The position numbers and the translations under genes are program-made. Of a stretch of DNA of 64,000 nt, positions 7,370 through 16,337 are shown one piece after another (the stretch's first letter is position 1; every line of letters begins with the position of its first letter). The DNA comes from J029 sp964482495 (lineage in GTDB: Bacteria; Planctomycetota; UBA1135), in NCBI GenBank assembly GCA_964482495.1, contig CAYZXS010000019.1, positions 1-64,000 of the forward strand. Direction: 5' to 3'. The notes under the pieces were generated by a model that worked only from the letters and a program-made list of their open reading frames with translations, had not been told where the DNA came from and did no database searches.

Positions 7370-10300
7370 GGCGCTCGGGGGCGGGCTCGCCGCCCTCCTC
7401 CTCGACCTCGAGGAAGTCGAAGCCCAGCTCCTCGTAGGGGAGCCAGGCGTCGTCGGGGGTGTTGGGGTCGAGCACGACCTCGAAGCGCTCGCGCCAGGTG
7501 GTGCCGTCGGCGCGCATGGCGACGACGTAGGTTCCCGGCTGGACCCGGGGCGCCCAGCGGCGGCGGGAGCCCTGCTCGGCGTCGCGGCGCAGGTCCCACC
7601 CGACCCGGTGCAGGCCCGGCTCGGTCGACACTTCGAGGTCGCGGAGCTTCTCGCCGGCCAGGTCCTCGATCCACAGCTCGAGGCCGCGCACGCGGCGGCC
7701 GACCGAGTAGTAGAGCTGGGCCGAGCGGCTCGGGTTCTCGCCGACGAATTCCCGCGGCGTGGTGCCGCGGCTCGGCTGCGAGCGCCACAGGATGACGTCG
7801 TTGGGCCGGTAGAGCATGGCCTGCGCCGCCACGGCGTCGGCGCTGAGCTGGCGCAGGGCGCTGATGTCGAGGATCCAAAGGCTGCGGCCGTGGGTGCCGG
7901 CGACGATCTCCTGGCGCTCCGGGTGGATCGCGAAGTCGTGCACCGCCACGGTCGGCAGGTCGGAGTTCAGGCTGGTCCAGCTGCCGCCGCCGTCGATGCT
8001 CGCCCAGGCGCCGAATTCGGTGCCGAGGAAGAGCAGGTCCTGGTTCGACGGGTCCTCGGTCAGGTTGCGCACCGAGCCAGCGTGGTCCGGCAGGTCGGCC
8101 CGCAGCGAGGCCCAGGTCTGGCCGTAGTCCTCGGAGACGAAGACGTAGGGCGCGTCGTCGTCCGAGCGGTGGCCATCGAAGGTGGCGTAGACGCGGCCGT
8201 CGGCGTGGGCCGAAGCCACCAGGGTGCTGACCCAGCGGCGGCCGGGCAGCAGCTCGGCGATGCGCTTCGGGCCGTTGGGGTCGGCGCTCGCCGCGGCGGT
8301 GGCGGCGGCCGGCTCCCGCGCGGCCTCGAAATCGAGCTCGAACATGCCGCCGCCGAAGCTGAGGCTGCCGGTCATCTTCTCGCCCTCGACCGTGGCGGTG
8401 GCGCTCAGGTCCCCCATCTCGGTGCTGGCGGTGAAGCTGAGCGCGCCGTCCTCGAACTTGCCGTTGTCGAGCTTGGCTTCGCCGATCTCGCTGTCCAGCG
8501 CGCCGGTGACGACGCCCTCGGCCAGCTTCAGGGTCAGCGAGAAGGCGCCTTCGCCTTCGCCCATGCCCTCGGCGTGGCCCTGGGCGTTCCAGAGGCCGGT
8601 GATCGCGTCCGGGTGACCGGCCGGGGCCGCCGGGGCCGGCTCCGGATCCTGGCCTCGCCGCCCGCCGCCCGCGCGGCCGCCGCGAGAACCGGCCGGCCGC
8701 TCGCCGGTCGGCCGCTCAGCGCCGAAGCCGCCGCGGCCACCGCGCCCGCCGCGGCCTCCCTCCCGGCCGCCGCGCATGGCGGCGATCTCGGCGCCGGTGA
8801 CGACGCCGTCGCCGTCGGCGTCCATGCGATCGAGGAAGCCCGCCATCTGATCGGGCATCTCGGAGGCTTGGAGCTTGCCGTCCTTGTTGGCGTCGTACTC
8901 CTGCATGCGCTCGGGCAGAGCAGGCGCGCCGGCGCCGGCCGCCGCCTCGCTCGCCTCTTCGCCGCCCTCGGCCTCCTCAGCCGGCTCGGGGATCACCCAC
9001 AGGTCGCTCCAGCTCTGGCCGCCATCGGTGGTGGCCCAGATGCCGCCGTCGTCGGTGCCGACGTAGAGCACGTCGGCGTCCCGCGACGACTCCGACAGCG
9101 CGGTGCCGCTGCCGCGGTCGGTGGCGCTGATCTCGGGCGAGATGGCCTGCGGGTTGCGGCCGCGGCTCAGCGACCGGAAGACCTTGCTGCCGGCGCTGTA
9201 GTGGATGCGCGAGTTGTGGCTCGACAGCAGGAAGGGCGTGTTCCAGTTGAAGCGGTAGCGCTCGCCGCGCGGCGCTCGCGGCCGCGCCGACCCCCGCGCG
9301 CCGGTGCGCAGGTTCATGCTGCCCATGGCGCCGTTCTGGCTCTCCATGTAGAGCTGGTCGGGGTCCTCGTCGTCGACGCGGACGAAGAAGCCGTCGCCGC
9401 CGCCGATCCGGAACCAGTCGGCGTTGATCGGGCCGCGGCCGGTGACGGAGCGGCTCGGGCCGCCCCAGGAGCCGTTGTCCTGCAGGCCGCCGTAGACGCG
9501 GTAGTCGAGCCGCGGACCGACCTCGACCCGGTAGAACTGGCCGATCGCCATCTGGTTGTGGTGGTCCCAGTTCTCCATCCGGTCCCAGGTCTCGTAGACG
9601 CCGCCGTCATTGCCGAGCACGATGTGGCGGCCGTCGGCGGGGTCGATCCACATGGCGTGGTGGTCGACGTGGACGCGGCCGTCGTGGCCGTCGCCGGTGA
9701 AGGTCTCGCCGCCGTCCGAGGACTTGTACAACGAGGTGCCGAGGACATAGAGGTAGTCGTTGTCGCTCGGGTCGACCCGGATCTGGCTGTAGTACATCGG
9801 CCGCGGGTTGAGCGAGTTGATGCGGGTCCAGCTCAGGCCGGCGTCGTCCGAGCGGTAGATGCCGCCGTACTCGAAGCCGTCCGGGCCCTGCTGGTCCTGC
9901 GCGTTCTCGCGCTGGCCGCCCAGCCCGATGTGGAAGGGCCCCGGCTCCGGCGGCTCCTCCTCCTTCTCCTCGGCCTCGGCCACCTCGGCCTCGGAGCCGG
10001 ACGCCTCCTTGCCCTCGGCCGCGGCCTCGGTCTCGCCGTTGTCGTCGCCCTCTCCCTCGTCCTCGTTCTCCGACGGCCGGCGCGTGAAGCTGACCTCGAC
10101 CTCGACCGTCTTGCGGTCGCGCGAGAGCTCGACCTGCACCGTCTCGCCGGCGAGGCGCTTGCGGATCTCCCGGGTCAGGTCGCCCCAGGAGTGGACCATG
10201 GTGTCCTCCACCCGCAGCACGATGTCGCCCTGCCGCAGCCCGGCTTCCTCGGCCGGGCCGTCTTCGGTGATCTCGGTCAGGCGGGCGCCGACCTCGGCGT

Positions 10301-11225
10301 CCTCGCCCTGCACGCCCATGTAAGCGGCGTCCTCGGGCTCCTGGGTGATGCGCTCGGACTCGACCACGGCGTAGACGACGTTGGCGTCGCCGGCGTACCA
10401 GTCGAGGCCGATGCGGCCGAGCTTGCCGGTCGGCAGTCCGGCGGTGACGCGGGTCCAGGTGGCGCCGCCGTCGGCGGTGCGCCACAAGCCGCTGCCCTCG
10501 CCCCACTTCTTGGCCGGGTCGTTGGTGTCGAAGCCGTCGCGCTGGCGCTCGTAGCTGGCGACCAGCAGCGTCTCGGGGTCGTCCGGCTTCATGCGCATGT
10601 CGATGACGCCGGTCTCCTCGCCGAGCTCCAGCACCTTCTCCCAGCTCTCGCCGCCGTCGCTGGTCTTGTAGAGGCCGCGCTCCGGGTTCGGGCCGTAGAG
10701 CCGGCCGAGCGCCCCGACGTAGACCACGTCCGCGTTCTCGGGGTGGATCAGGATCCGGCCGGTCTGGAAGCTGCGCTCCAGGCCCATGTGCTTCCAGGTC
10801 GCCCCGCCGTCCGAGGACTTGTAGACGCCGTTGCCCCAGGACACCGAATTGCGCGGGTTGTTCTCGCCGGTGCCGACCCAGACGATGTCCGGGTTCGAGG
10901 GCGCCACGGTGACGTCGCCCAGCGCCACGGTGCGCTGGTCGTCGAACTGGTGCTCCCAGGTGACGCCGCCGTTGACCGTCTTGAGCAGGCCGCCGGAGGC
11001 GGTGGCCACCCACCACACCCGCGAGTCGGTCGGGTGGATGGCGAGGTCGACGATGCGGCCGCCCATGTTGGCGGGGCCGACCGAGCGCCAGTCGAGGGCC
11101 TGGGCCCAGCTGTCGGGCAGGGTCCGGGCGGGCTCCTTGGCCTTCTGCTCCTGGGCGGAGAGGGCGGGAGTCAGCAGCGGCAGCAGCGCGAAGAGGGCGA
11201 TTCGGGGGGAAAGGGGGATCCTCAT
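7359..11225 (-). CDS. Sortilin-type BNR propeller protein with inserted PDZ and EF-hand segments
   Basis: The 1288-residue secreted protein (signal peptide MRIPLSPRIALFALLPLLTP, ending ALSAQ) carries at least nine Asp-box repeats such as KSSDGGATWKHM and KTSDGGESWEKV. Three insertions interrupt the propellers. The first is a PDZ domain (about 302-382; ARLTEITEDGPAEEAGLRQG and GDIVLRVED) followed by a strongly acidic linker (about 384-440). The second is a pair of EF-hands (about 773-815; DANKDGKLQASE and DADGDGVVTGAE) followed by an Arg/Gly-rich stretch (about 818-865). The third is a beta-rich domain of roughly 100 residues. The C-terminus resembles the paralogue at 2411-5713 (RDLEVSTEPGLHRVGWDLRR). 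I start at ATG 11225, where the signal peptide begins; the upstream open frame has no leader character. The ligand is unknown. Confidence 0.85.
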   Translation of the reverse strand: MRIPLSPRIALFALLPLLTPALSAQEQKAKEPARTLPDSWAQALDWRSVGPANMGGRIVDLAIHPTDSRVWWVATASGGLLKTVNGGVTWEHQFDDQRTVALGDVTVAPSNPDIVWVGTGENNPRNSVSWGNGVYKSSDGGATWKHMGLERSFQTGRILIHPENADVVYVGALGRLYGPNPERGLYKTSDGGESWEKVLELGEETGVIDMRMKPDDPETLLVASYERQRDGFDTNDPAKKWGEGSGLWRTADGGATWTRVTAGLPTGKLGRIGLDWYAGDANVVYAVVESERITQEPEDAAYMGVQGEDAEVGARLTEITEDGPAEEAGLRQGDIVLRVEDTMVHSWGDLTREIRKRLAGETVQVELSRDRKTVEVEVSFTRRPSENEDEGEGDDNGETEAAAEGKEASGSEAEVAEAEEKEEEPPEPGPFHIGLGGQRENAQDQQGPDGFEYGGIYRSDDAGLSWTRINSLNPRPMYYSQIRVDPSDNDYLYVLGTSLYKSSDGGETFTGDGHDGRVHVDHHAMWIDPADGRHIVLGNDGGVYETWDRMENWDHHNQMAIGQFYRVEVGPRLDYRVYGGLQDNGSWGGPSRSVTGRGPINADWFRIGGGDGFFVRVDDEDPDQLYMESQNGAMGSMNLRTGARGSARPRAPRGERYRFNWNTPFLLSSHNSRIHYSAGSKVFRSLSRGRNPQAISPEISATDRGSGTALSESSRDADVLYVGTDDGGIWATTDGGQSWSDLWVIPEPAEEAEGGEEASEAAAGAGAPALPERMQEYDANKDGKLQASEMPDQMAGFLDRMDADGDGVVTGAEIAAMRGGREGGRGGRGGRGGFGAERPTGERPAGSRGGRAGGGRRGQDPEPAPAAPAGHPDAITGLWNAQGHAEGMGEGEGAFSLTLKLAEGVVTGALDSEIGEAKLDNGKFEDGALSFTASTEMGDLSATATVEGEKMTGSLSFGGGMFELDFEAAREPAAATAAASADPNGPKRIAELLPGRRWVSTLVASAHADGRVYATFDGHRSDDDAPYVFVSEDYGQTWASLRADLPDHAGSVRNLTEDPSNQDLLFLGTEFGAWASIDGGGSWTSLNSDLPTVAVHDFAIHPERQEIVAGTHGRSLWILDISALRQLSADAVAAQAMLYRPNDVILWRSQPSRGTTPREFVGENPSRSAQLYYSVGRRVRGLELWIEDLAGEKLRDLEVSTEPGLHRVGWDLRRDAEQGSRRRWAPRVQPGTYVVAMRADGTTWRERFEVVLDPNTPDDAWLPYEELGFDFLEVEEEGGEPAPERLIY

Positions 11226-11396
11226 GGCGTCGTCGGGTGTGGGAGCTGGCTGGACGAGGCGCTCGCCGGACGAGCACCAGGGGGGGGAATTCGATTCTAA
11301 ACGCAAACTCCTACGGGGCCGGCCCCCAGGGGCTTGGAACTCCTTCTTCGGCGTTTCGGACTCTTGAAGAAAAGCCCCCGCAAGCTAGTTGAATCT

Positions 11397-11416
11397 GGTC
11401 CCCATGCACGGGGGCC
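11397..11416 (+). promoter_or_regulatory. Leader hairpin upstream of asnA
   Basis: GGTCCCC and GGGGGCC pair (one G-T) around the loop ATGCAC, 29 bases before the asnA start. A pyrimidine-rich run (TTCCGTTTCCCCGCTCTTTT) follows, so it could act as an attenuator or simply terminate upstream transcription. Evidence is structural only. Confidence 0.35.
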
Positions 11417-11445
11417 TTCCGTTTCCCCGCTCTTTTGAGGCAGAC

Positions 11446-12579
11446 ATGACCGTGTCCGACAAAGTTGCCGACCTCGCAGGCCCTGGAATCAGCACCTACG
11501 AGGAGGTCGCCAAGATCCTCCCCACCGATTACGACCCGCTGCTCAGCCCGCGGGAGACCATGGAGGCGCTGTATCAGGCGAAACGCTCCATCGAAGACGG
11601 GCTGTGCCGGGAGCTGAACCTGATCATGGTCCAGGTCCCGCTGATCGTCAGCCGCGAGAGCGGCGTCAACGACATGCTCGACCGCGACGGCTCGCGCACG
11701 CCGGTCGAGTTCCCCGCCGGCCTCGGCATCGACCCGCGCATCAACGCCCAGGTGGTGCAGGCGGCCACGAAGTGGAAGCGGGTGGCGCTGAAGACCTTCG
11801 GCTGCCAGCCGGGCCAGGGCATCAACACCGACATGCGCGCGGTGCGCAAGGACTACTTCCTCGACCACGACCACAGCTCGTACGTCGACCAGTGGGACTG
11901 GGAGAAGGTCATCACCGAGGGCGAGCGCAACCTCGACTTCCTGACCACCACGGTCAAGGGCATCTGGAAGGTCTTCAAGGAGACCGAGCAGATGCTGCTC
12001 ACGGAGTTCCCGAAGCTGCGCGACACCGAGGTGCCGGAGCTGCCCAACGAGCTGGTCTTCCTGCACGCCGAGGAGATCCTCGAGCGCTACCCGGACCTGC
12101 CGCGCAAGCAGCGCGAGACCGCCATCCTGCAGGACTTCCCGGCGGTCTTCATCTACGGCATCGGCTGGCCGCTGGCCGACGGCTACCCGCACGAGATGCG
12201 CGCCGCCGACTACGACGACTGGATCACGCCCGGGACCTCGGCGGCCGGCAAGCCGATCCACGGCCTCAACGGCGACATCCTGGTCTGGAACCACATCACC
12301 AAGCGCCGCCACGAGCTCAGCTCGATGGGCGTCCGGGTCACCAAGGAGACCCTGGTGCAGCAGATGGAGATGGCGGGGTTGGAGGAGGACCTGAAGCTCC
12401 CCTATCACCAGGCGATCTTGAACGACGAGATCCCGCTCAGCATCGGCGGCGGCATCGGCCAGTCGCGGGTGATGATGCTGCTGCTGCAGAAGGCCCACCT
12501 CGGCGAGGTCAGCGTCACGATCTGGCCCGACCAGCTGAAGCAGATCTGCGCCGAGCGCAATATCCACGTGCTCGAATAA
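11446..12579 (+). CDS. asnA: Aspartate--ammonia ligase (AsnA-type asparagine synthetase)
   Basis: The enzyme makes L-asparagine from L-aspartate, ammonia and ATP (AMP-forming) in the cytoplasm; its fold is related to class II aminoacyl-tRNA synthetases. AsnA signatures are clear: NLIMVQVPLIV and GVNDMLDRDG near the N-terminus, SSYVDQWDWEKVI in the middle, LPNELVFLHAEEILERYPDL, YDDW, then NGDILVWN, ELSSMGVRV and IGGGIGQSRVMMLLL. The 377-residue product is longer than the roughly 330 residues usual for AsnA because of an extra segment after the DWEKVI motif and an N-terminal extension. The start at ATG 11446 follows a TTTTGAGGCAG ribosome-binding stretch. A terminator-like hairpin follows the gene, so it is probably monocistronic. 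Confidence 0.93.
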   Translation: MTVSDKVADLAGPGISTYEEVAKILPTDYDPLLSPRETMEALYQAKRSIEDGLCRELNLIMVQVPLIVSRESGVNDMLDRDGSRTPVEFPAGLGIDPRINAQVVQAATKWKRVALKTFGCQPGQGINTDMRAVRKDYFLDHDHSSYVDQWDWEKVITEGERNLDFLTTTVKGIWKVFKETEQMLLTEFPKLRDTEVPELPNELVFLHAEEILERYPDLPRKQRETAILQDFPAVFIYGIGWPLADGYPHEMRAADYDDWITPGTSAAGKPIHGLNGDILVWNHITKRRHELSSMGVRVTKETLVQQMEMAGLEEDLKLPYHQAILNDEIPLSIGGGIGQSRVMMLLLQKAHLGEVSVTIWPDQLKQICAERNIHVLE

Positions 12580-12601
12580 TTGAACGACCCTTTGTGAGAA
12601 G

Positions 12602-12631
12602 CGGGCGGCGTCGGTTCCCCGGCGCCGCCCG
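12602..12631 (+). terminator. Hairpin terminator after asnA
   Basis: A perfect 9-bp stem CGGGCGGCG/CGCCGCCCG with a 12-base loop starts 22 bases after the asnA stop and is followed by TATTCCTTCC. The stem is strong and the T-tract weak. Confidence 0.65.
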
Positions 12632-12801
12632 TATTCCTTCCCTGGTGCGGGGGTCCCCCCCTCCGCGTTGAGGCCAACGGCGGCAGCCGCCCGGGGGTTC
12701 AGACGAATTCGCGGGCGGGCCGCGAAATTCGCTTGGGGGTCCGCGAACCGCGTCCGCGAGGCCGGCGTTGCCCGGGCAGACCACCCGCCAGGAGCAACCC
12801 G

Positions 12802-14367
12802 ATGGCCATCCAACCCGTGATTCCCTCCGCCCTCGAGACCCACCGCCCGTGGGAGCACGACAAGAGCTTCAACGACGTGCTCGCCGACACCATGCGCCAG
12901 GCGCCCTACCTGCTGGTGTCGTTGGCGATCCACGGCCTCGGCGCCCTGCTGCTCGCCGGCCTGGCCTTCCTGCGGCCGACCGAGCCGGAGACGCCGGAGA
13001 TCACGGTGGTGGCGCCGGAGACCCCGCCCGATGTGGAGGAGATCAAGCCGGAGGAGCCGCCGGTCGAGGAGGTCCCGATCGAGGACCCGCAGCTCGTCGA
13101 GGTCGACGCGGAGGACGAGGTCGAAGACCCGACCGATGATCCGACCGATACCGACCTCCTCCCCGAGTCGCCCTTCGACGCCGAGGATTTCCTCGGCAAG
13201 GACATCGGCCTCGGCTCCGGTGGCGGCGGCGACGGCATCCGGGGCGGACGCGGGACCAAGCGCGGCAGGGGCGACGCCACCGAGAAGTCGGTCATGGCGG
13301 CGCTGCAGTGGCTGAAGGACCACCAGGCGCCCGAGGGGTACTGGGACAGCGACCAGTTCATGTACTACGACCAGAACCCGGGGCGGCCGGCCAGCGACGG
13401 CCCCGGCAGCCCGGTCAACGACGTCGGTGACACCGGCCTGGCGCTGCTGGCCTTCCTCGGCCACGGCAGCACCATGAGCTCGGGGCCGTTCTCGGACCAG
13501 GTCCGCCGCGGCGTCAACTGGCTGCGCGCCAACCAGCTCGACAACGGCCTCTACGGCGACGAGGTCGGCAACCCGACCCTCTACAACCACTCGATCGCCA
13601 CCATGGCGGTGGCGGAGGCCTACCTCTTCGGCCAGTCGCCGATCATCCGGCCGTCGGTGGCCAAGGCCGTCGGCACCATCAACCGCGCCCGCAACGACTA
13701 CGGCGTCTGGCGCTATAGCCTGGCCCCGAACGGCGACAACGACACCTCGATCACGGGCTGGATGGTGTTCGCGCTCGAGACCGCCCGCGACGCCGGCCTC
13801 GCCATCGACGACGGGGTGTTCCGGGACAGCGAGGACTGGTTCGACACCATGACCGACGGGCTCGGCCGCTGCGGCTACAACCTCGAGTCCGGCGCCGGCA
13901 GCCTGCCGTCGCGGCCGCGCAGCTACGGCGAGCGCTTCCCGGCCGAGAAGTCAGAGGCGCTGACCGCCGTGGCGCTGCTGTGCCGGGTGTTCATGACCGA
14001 CACCAGCGAGGTCAAGCGGTGGAAGGACCACCCCAAGTACGAGGTGATGAAGAAGCACGCCGACCTGCTCGCCGCGACCCCGCCGGTCTGGGACGCCGAG
14101 GGCGGCAGCTGCGACTTCTACTACTGGTACTACGGCACCTTCGCCATGAACCAATGGGGCGGCGAGCACTGGAGGCAGTGGCGCAAGTCGATCGAGAAGG
14201 CCTTGATCCCCAACCAGCGCATGGAGGACGAGCAGGACAACTTCTACGGCTCCTGGGATCCGGTCGGGCCCTGGGGCGAGGACGGCGGCCGGGTCTACTC
14301 GACCGCGACCGGCGCCCTGATCCTCGAGGTCTACTACCGCTACTCCCGCGTCCTCGGCTCCCGCTGA
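12802..14367 (+). CDS. TonB-like membrane protein with C-terminal prenyltransferase/squalene-oxidase-type toroid
   Basis: The 521-residue protein has a cytoplasmic N-terminus, one membrane helix (about 35-57, APYLLVSLAIHGLGALLLAG), a TonB-like Pro/Glu/Asp-rich stretch (about 58-130, with ETPPDVEEIKPEEPPVEEVP), a Gly-rich hinge (about 136-157) and an alpha/alpha-toroid domain (about 160-521). Toroid repeat hallmarks are LQWLKDHQAPEGYWD, VNWLRANQLDNGLYG, DTSITGWMVFALETA and YYWYYGTFAMNQWGG. No DxDD cyclase motif is obvious, so a binding or structural role is as likely as catalysis. Export topology places the toroid in the periplasm. The ATG is preceded by AGGAG. The giant protein at 42480-46397 has a related toroid and sits beside ExbB/ExbD, which suggests that this protein too is an energised transducer. 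Confidence 0.8.
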   Translation: MAIQPVIPSALETHRPWEHDKSFNDVLADTMRQAPYLLVSLAIHGLGALLLAGLAFLRPTEPETPEITVVAPETPPDVEEIKPEEPPVEEVPIEDPQLVEVDAEDEVEDPTDDPTDTDLLPESPFDAEDFLGKDIGLGSGGGGDGIRGGRGTKRGRGDATEKSVMAALQWLKDHQAPEGYWDSDQFMYYDQNPGRPASDGPGSPVNDVGDTGLALLAFLGHGSTMSSGPFSDQVRRGVNWLRANQLDNGLYGDEVGNPTLYNHSIATMAVAEAYLFGQSPIIRPSVAKAVGTINRARNDYGVWRYSLAPNGDNDTSITGWMVFALETARDAGLAIDDGVFRDSEDWFDTMTDGLGRCGYNLESGAGSLPSRPRSYGERFPAEKSEALTAVALLCRVFMTDTSEVKRWKDHPKYEVMKKHADLLAATPPVWDAEGGSCDFYYWYYGTFAMNQWGGEHWRQWRKSIEKALIPNQRMEDEQDNFYGSWDPVGPWGEDGGRVYSTATGALILEVYYRYSRVLGSR

Positions 14368-14374
14368 CCCCCTC

Positions 14375-14450
14375 GGTGCCAGGCTCCTTCCTGCAGTTTT
14401 TTGACCCGAGTCTTCGCGGGCCAAAAAACTGCAGGAAGGAGCCTGGCACC
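14375..14450. repeat. REP-like perfect inverted repeat
   Basis: Two 29-base arms (14375-14403 and 14422-14450) are exact reverse complements, starting GGTGCCAGGCTCC and ending CTGCAGTTTTTTG. The 18-base spacer ACCCGAGTCTTCGCGGGC resembles the spacer of the repeat at 2211-2346 (GACCCG..CTTCGCGGG), and both share the GGTGCCA/TGGCACC terminus. It lies between the toroid gene and apbE, eight bases after the toroid stop, and could double as a terminator. Confidence 0.9.
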
Positions 14451-14479
14451 CGGCCTGCGGCATCGCTATCCCATTACGG

Positions 14480-15322
14480 GTGCTTTCGCCCCCTCCGCAC
14501 CCTCAGCACGGCTACCGTCGCACGGCCATGGGGTGCAGTTTCGCCTTCCTGCTGGTCGGCGACTCCCCCGAGGAGCTGGCGGCCGCGGCCGAAGCGGGGC
14601 TGGACGAGGTCAGCCGGATCGAGAAGCTGCTGTCGCGGCACGACCCGGACAGCGAGGTCTCGCGACTGAACCGTGAGGCCGGCAAGCGCATGGTGAAGGT
14701 CGACCCCGAGCTGCTGCAGCTGCTGGTCGACTGCGGCCAGGTCGGCCTGCGCACCGCCGGGCACTTCGACCTGACGGCCCCCGGCCGCCGCGGCCTCGAC
14801 CGGGCATCGGACGGCCTCGGCTCGATCCTGGTCGACCCCGAGCGCTGCCTGATGCGCTTCTCGCGGCCAGACGTGTGCCTGGACTTCGGCGGCGTCGGCA
14901 AGGGTTACGCCCTCGACCGGGCGGCGGCGGTGCTCCGCGACCACGGCGTCCACCAAGGCCTGCTGCAGGCGGGAAAGGATCTCGCATTGGCCCTGGACGG
15001 CGGCTGGGAGGTCGGCCTGCGCTCCCCCGGCGCCGCCTCCGAGGCCGTCGCCCACGTGCCCCTGGCCCGCCGGGCCCTCTCGAACACGGTCACCGTGGAC
15101 GAGAACGGCGAATCCAGCATCGTCCGGCCGACCGACGGCAGACCGGTGACCGACCCCGCCGCCTGCGCCGTGATCGCCCGCTCCGCCGCCGAGGCGGAGG
15201 CCCTGTCGACCGCCTTCCTGGCCATGGGCCGCCAGCAGACCGGCCGCTTCTGCACCTCCGGCCGCGGCGCCGACCTGCAGGTGGCCTGGCTAGAAGACGA
15301 CTTGAGCTGGCTGCGGCGCTGA
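14480..15322 (+). CDS. ApbE-like FAD:protein FMN transferase
   Basis: ApbE enzymes covalently attach FMN to threonine residues of Rnf/Nqr and other flavoproteins, using FAD and Mg2+. The 280-residue frame shows the family order: the N-terminal AMG motif (RRTAMGCSFAFLL), EVSRLNREAG, TAGHFDLTA, the hallmark DFGGVGKGYALDRAA and a late VRPTDGRPVTD segment in place of the usual DPxTG. No signal peptide is visible, so it would act in the cytoplasm or use an unrecognised export route. I prefer GTG 14480 because homology to the family normally begins before AMG; ATG 14528 would begin exactly at MGCSF. No convincing ribosome-binding site favours either. No partner flavoprotein or Rnf/Nqr gene is present in the window. 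Confidence 0.82.
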   Translation: MLSPPPHPQHGYRRTAMGCSFAFLLVGDSPEELAAAAEAGLDEVSRIEKLLSRHDPDSEVSRLNREAGKRMVKVDPELLQLLVDCGQVGLRTAGHFDLTAPGRRGLDRASDGLGSILVDPERCLMRFSRPDVCLDFGGVGKGYALDRAAAVLRDHGVHQGLLQAGKDLALALDGGWEVGLRSPGAASEAVAHVPLARRALSNTVTVDENGESSIVRPTDGRPVTDPAACAVIARSAAEAEALSTAFLAMGRQQTGRFCTSGRGADLQVAWLEDDLSWLRR

Positions 15323-15383
15323 GCCGCCCCAGCGCGATCCCCGCCCGGGATCTGGTCGCCTCGCCCGCCAGGGTTTAGGGAAG

Positions 15384-16337
15384 ATGGATTCTCTCCCGCC
15401 ATCGACCCCCATGACCCCCCGCGGCCTGGTCCTCGACGTCCAGCGCTGGTCCGTGCAAGACGGCCCCGGCGTGCGGACCACGGTGTTCCTGAAGGGCTGC
15501 CCGATGGCCTGCCTGTGGTGCCACAACCCGGAGAGCCAGACCTACCGCAAGCAGCTCGTCATCGACACCGCCCGCTGCCTGCGCTGCGGTGCCTGCGTCG
15601 AGACCTGCCTGCAGAAGGGCATCCCCGAACCGGGCGCGCCGCCCTCGCCCGACGCCCACTGCCTGCTCTGCGGCACCTGCGCTGACGCCTGCCCGACCGA
15701 AGCCCGGCGCCTGGTCGGCGAGGAGTACAGCGTCGGCGCGCTGATGGACCTGGTCCTGCGCGACCAGCTCTACTTCGACGAGTCGGGCGGCGGCGTCACC
15801 TTCTCCGGCGGCGAGCCGCTCGGGCAGCCGGACTTCCTGGCCGCGATGCTGAAGGCGTGCCGGAACCAGGAGCTGCACACCGCCGTCGACACCTGCGGCT
15901 TCGCCCCGCTCGAGACCGTGCTCGCGGTGGCGCCGCTGACCGACCTCTTCCTCTACGACCTGAAGGTGCTCGACGACGACCGGCACCACGAGCTCACCGG
16001 GGTCAGCAGCGGCCCGGTGCTCAGCAACCTGCGCGAGCTGGCCCGGGTCCACGACAACATCCACCTGCGCGTGCCGATCGTGCCCGGCCAGAACGACGAC
16101 GACGACAACCTGGTCGCCAGCGCCGCCTTCGTCGCCGAGCTGCCCGGAGTGCGTCGGGTCGACCTGCTCCCCTACCACGCCACCGGCCGGGACAAGTTCC
16201 GGCGCCTGGGCCTGGAGCCGCCCCTGCCAGAGCTCGCCCCGCCCTCCTCCGACCGCATGGAGCGGCTGGCGGCGCCCTTCCGCCAGCGCGGCCTGGAGGT
16301 CACCACCGCCGGCCGCCAACCCACCCGAGAGACATGA
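15384..16337 (+). CDS. Glycyl radical enzyme activating enzyme (radical SAM)
   Basis: This radical SAM protein uses a 4Fe-4S cluster and S-adenosylmethionine to install the glycyl radical on its partner encoded immediately downstream. The 317-residue product has the N-terminal SVQDGPGVRTTVF signature and the cluster motif CPMACLWC (CxxxCxxC). Inserted after it are two ferredoxin-type cluster motifs, CLRCGACVETC and CLLCGTCADAC, as in activases of PFL-like dehydratases and decarboxylases but not in PflA. The FSGGEP and LYDLKVLD strands are present. The downstream start codon overlaps this gene's stop (ATGA), which indicates translational coupling. Start at ATG 15384 behind AGGGAAG; ATG 15411 is an alternative. 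Confidence 0.92.
   Translation: MDSLPPSTPMTPRGLVLDVQRWSVQDGPGVRTTVFLKGCPMACLWCHNPESQTYRKQLVIDTARCLRCGACVETCLQKGIPEPGAPPSPDAHCLLCGTCADACPTEARRLVGEEYSVGALMDLVLRDQLYFDESGGGVTFSGGEPLGQPDFLAAMLKACRNQELHTAVDTCGFAPLETVLAVAPLTDLFLYDLKVLDDDRHHELTGVSSGPVLSNLRELARVHDNIHLRVPIVPGQNDDDDNLVASAAFVAELPGVRRVDLLPYHATGRDKFRRLGLEPPLPELAPPSSDRMERLAAPFRQRGLEVTTAGRQPTRET

Noticed and set aside
7608..11300. 1230-codon + strand frame opposite the second propeller gene
   Set aside because: Antisense artefact of GC-biased third positions; no signal peptide or recognisable motif.
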